DNA from: Clostridia bacterium
GTDB taxonomy: Bacteria; Bacillota; Clostridia; Oscillospirales; CAG-272
DNA length: 5,647 nucleotides
Assembly (NCBI GenBank): GCA_900753295.1
Contig: CAADYQ010000062.1
Location: forward strand, 1-5,647
Reading direction: 5' to 3'
The stretch's first letter is position 1. The number at the start of each line of letters is the position of its first letter. The notes beneath the pieces were generated by a model that worked only from the letters and a program-made list of their open reading frames with translations, did no database searches and was not told the origin of the DNA. Positions 3,865 to 5,647 of the stretch are shown here, one piece after another. The translations under genes were made by a program, and so were the position numbers.

Positions 3865-5647
3865 ATGAAAAAGAATTACAGAAAAAGCGCACCCGAAAAA
3901 AACCTGCTTCACGTTGCGGCAATAACCGTTTTTGCCATAGCCGCCGTCTTTGCATGCCTCGTATGCGCCGGATTTCTGAAGGTGCGGCTTCCGTGGGCGG
4001 ACGCAAACACCGAACGTACAAAAACTCCCGGCGAGCTTGCGTATGAGAGCTACCTTGCAAGCCTTACTACCGGACAGGCTCCCGACACCACATCGCCCGG
4101 AGGCAACGGGAGCACCACGACATCGGGCAACGGAAGCAACGGCAAAACGCCTCAATATCCCGCGCTTGCCGATCTGATCGCCGAGGGCTACAAAATAACC
4201 TACTCGCCGTATGACTCATCTACAACGCAGCTCGCGCGCATAACCATCGACGGCAAGGCGGCATTCGACTCTCAATACCTCGGCAATGAAATGCTCACCT
4301 ACGTTCTTGAGCCGAGAACGCTTGAAGACGGCGGTCAGCTTTATGAATCCTTCAACGAGGAATACGTATCACGCCGCGCAATAGAACTTTACATGGGGTA
4401 TATCATTGTTGACAACAATAACAATACCCTCACAGTTTATCGTTCCGACGGTAGCCGTGTAGGCGTTTTCAAGAACACCGAACTCAATCCCGCTTATACA
4501 CGCAACCGCGACGGACACCCGCTGTTCATATCCAACGATAAATTTTACTACATCGACGAGGAAACCAAGTCACTGACAGAAGCGGATTTCGATCGCAAAT
4601 ATGACAGCCGCGGCTTGTTCTTCGATTATTCACCGGCATACGGCGTAAACAGTGACGAAAGCTTTGGCGTGCATTGGCGCATCGAGCCGGTCACGCTCAG
4701 CTATCTGCTTGACAGAAGCAGCTACTACACGCGCTTCAAGGTAGACCCGCGTATTGCGCGTGCGCTTTACGAGCTTGACCCGTCGTTTGCCGAAAAGGTC
4801 GCCGTGCGCCAGGCGAGCGGTCATTATTACAATTATCCCTTCAAGCTCGCGCTCGACCGTGCCAAGGAGGAGATCGCCCGCGAACGCGAGGAGGCGGCAA
4901 CGGCTGATACCACTACTGCCGGAGAACCTCTCCCGGAGCCGACGCCCGAACCGGTAGCCGAGACCGATCCACCCTCCCCCGCCGATACCGTACCGCCGGA
5001 CACCGAGATTTCGTCACCCGACACAACGGTCCCCGAGACACCTGCCGAAAGCGATATCACCTCGCCGGAAACAGACCCGGTCACGGAGCCTGTAACAGAA
5101 CCCGTAACAGAACCGGAGACCACCGAACCGCCGTACGATCCGATACTTGAGGTATCGGTCACATTCGGTGCGCCGCGTTATTATTACGGCAGCTCGATAG
5201 AAGCAGCGCGCTTCGGCGGCACATATGCACGTGCATATGCATTTTCCGAAGGCTATGCCTGTGTTGTCGATGATTACGGAGTGCTTCGCGTAATAAACAC
5301 CTCCGGAAGAGTGACAGCGCGTCTGCGCTACGAATACCGCACCGACGCCGCCCACGGCTACACCTACATGGTAAGGACATACTATCAGCCCTTCTACCAG
5401 GACATATACAGCCTCGGCTACTATTATTTCGATCACGGACTCATGCGCGTGCGTGTGCTTGAGCACGAGCTTAACGAGGGCGATGTTGTTAACTACATCA
5501 CCGCCGACTACGATATCCTTATCGACCCGTACGGCAACGAATTCGATATCCCCGCGGGCTACAAGCTCATTTCCTATTCGGACGGCGTCCTGCTTCTGGA
5601 GCGTGAGGGCAGATACGGCTATTATCACCGCAACGGTTACTGGATAG
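3865..5647 (+). CDS. Membrane-anchored WG-repeat-like surface protein, 3' end outside window
   Basis: The frame is open for 594 residues and runs off the right edge. A short basic N-terminus (MKKNYRK) precedes a hydrophobic helix at about 14-38 (LLHVAAITVFAIAAVFACLVCAGFL), predicting an N-in anchor with the rest exported. A Ser/Thr/Gly/Asn-rich spacer follows (68-96), then a Tyr- and Asp-rich region (about 97-325) with degenerate beta-repeat character, for example LTVYRSDGSRVGVFKN and DKFYYIDEETKSL. A charged helix (327-346) leads to a long Pro/Glu/Thr-rich linker (345-424) with tandem VTEP units. The last part (428-594) has WG-repeat-like units: FSEGYACVVDDYGVLRVIN, YFDHGLMRVRVL through DYDILIDPYGNEF, and SDGVLLLEREGRYGYYHRNG. 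WG-type repeats are usually assigned to beta-rich binding modules; the ligand is unknown. Cys31 or Cys34 could suggest a lipobox, but both lie inside the helix and the surrounding residues fit poorly. It is 18 bases after rlmH and probably co-transcribed. The gene is real with high confidence; the repeat-family assignment is moderate. Confidence 0.8.
   Translation, partial: MKKNYRKSAPEKNLLHVAAITVFAIAAVFACLVCAGFLKVRLPWADANTERTKTPGELAYESYLASLTTGQAPDTTSPGGNGSTTTSGNGSNGKTPQYPALADLIAEGYKITYSPYDSSTTQLARITIDGKAAFDSQYLGNEMLTYVLEPRTLEDGGQLYESFNEEYVSRRAIELYMGYIIVDNNNNTLTVYRSDGSRVGVFKNTELNPAYTRNRDGHPLFISNDKFYYIDEETKSLTEADFDRKYDSRGLFFDYSPAYGVNSDESFGVHWRIEPVTLSYLLDRSSYYTRFKVDPRIARALYELDPSFAEKVAVRQASGHYYNYPFKLALDRAKEEIAREREEAATADTTTAGEPLPEPTPEPVAETDPPSPADTVPPDTEISSPDTTVPETPAESDITSPETDPVTEPVTEPVTEPETTEPPYDPILEVSVTFGAPRYYYGSSIEAARFGGTYARAYAFSEGYACVVDDYGVLRVINTSGRVTARLRYEYRTDAAHGYTYMVRTYYQPFYQDIYSLGYYYFDHGLMRVRVLEHELNEGDVVNYITADYDILIDPYGNEFDIPAGYKLISYSDGVLLLEREGRYGYYHRNGYWI
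5080..5115 (+). repeat. Tandem 12-base repeat encoding VTEP x3
   Basis: Three adjacent 12-base units (5080-5091, 5092-5103, 5104-5115) encode Val-Thr-Glu-Pro. Units two and three differ only at the last base (GTAACAGAACCC and GTAACAGAACCG), while unit one uses different third-position bases, suggesting a recent duplication next to an older one. They sit at residues 406-417 of the Pro/Glu/Thr linker. A copy-number change would keep the frame. Confidence 0.85.
5222..5239. repeat. 18-bp perfect palindrome within the WG-like gene
   Basis: CATATGCACGTGCATATG is identical to its own reverse complement. It falls in codons for TYARAYA (residues 453-459), so part of the symmetry comes from the symmetric peptide Tyr-Ala-Arg-Ala-Tyr. 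It has no spacer, so it could bind a dimeric protein or be fortuitous. Confidence 0.75.

Noticed and set aside
4833..5162. Minus-strand frame with a repetitive Gly-Ser-Val-Thr product
   Set aside because: The repeats are the reverse complement of the Pro/Glu/Thr linker codons (VTEP units), so the pattern is explained by the + strand gene.
5014..5628. Minus-strand open frame of 204 codons opposite the WG-like gene
   Set aside because: The + strand frame continues unbroken from 3865 with a membrane anchor and repeat character; the antisense product is Val/Cys-rich without recognisable motifs.

Overview
The window looks like a chromosomal segment from a GC-moderate member of the Clostridia. An uncultured gut lineage of the Oscillospirales or Christensenellales type is my best guess. 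This rests on the gene set (YlmH, a clostridial-type GHMP galactokinase, a YycJ/WalJ-family metallo-hydrolase, an RlmH of Firmicutes type), on Shine-Dalgarno sites of the AAAGGA/GGAG type, on frequent ATA isoleucine codons in an otherwise GC-rich coding background, and on the Pro/Glu/Thr-rich surface linker typical of this group. No 16S or other lineage marker is present, so the placement below class is a guess.

All genes lie on the + strand. Bases 2-541 hold the 3' part of ylmH, which runs in from the left edge and ends at a strong intrinsic terminator (567-614). Bases 615-759 are a non-coding AT-rich leader with one reasonable sigma-A-like promoter (642-669), two further TATAAT boxes and a short direct repeat. 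Then follows a tight co-directional run: galactokinase (760-2049), a 150-residue membrane protein of unknown function (2104-2556), a YycJ/WalJ-like MBL-fold hydrolase (2561-3370), rlmH (3367-3846) and a large membrane-anchored WG-repeat-like protein (3865 to beyond the right edge). The gaps are 54, 4, -4 and 18 bases and no terminator is visible between them, so one transcript is likely.

The run mixes central sugar metabolism (galactose phosphorylation), a DNA-metabolism or cell-wall-associated nuclease-family protein, ribosome modification (RlmH methylates the pseudouridine at position 1915 of 23S rRNA) and a putative surface protein. The yycJ-rlmH association is a familiar Firmicutes arrangement. 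The galactokinase upstream and the WG-like protein downstream appear to be lineage-specific additions. No mobile element, CRISPR array, tRNA, rRNA or recognisable riboswitch was seen.

I do not see a clearly new multi-gene system. The points most worth a second look are the unusual sugar-site motif of the GHMP kinase, the uncharacterised membrane protein and WG-like surface protein flanking yycJ-rlmH, a perfect 12-bp hairpin inside yycJ that encloses an internal ribosome-binding site and in-frame GTG, and an 18-bp perfect palindrome inside the WG-like gene.
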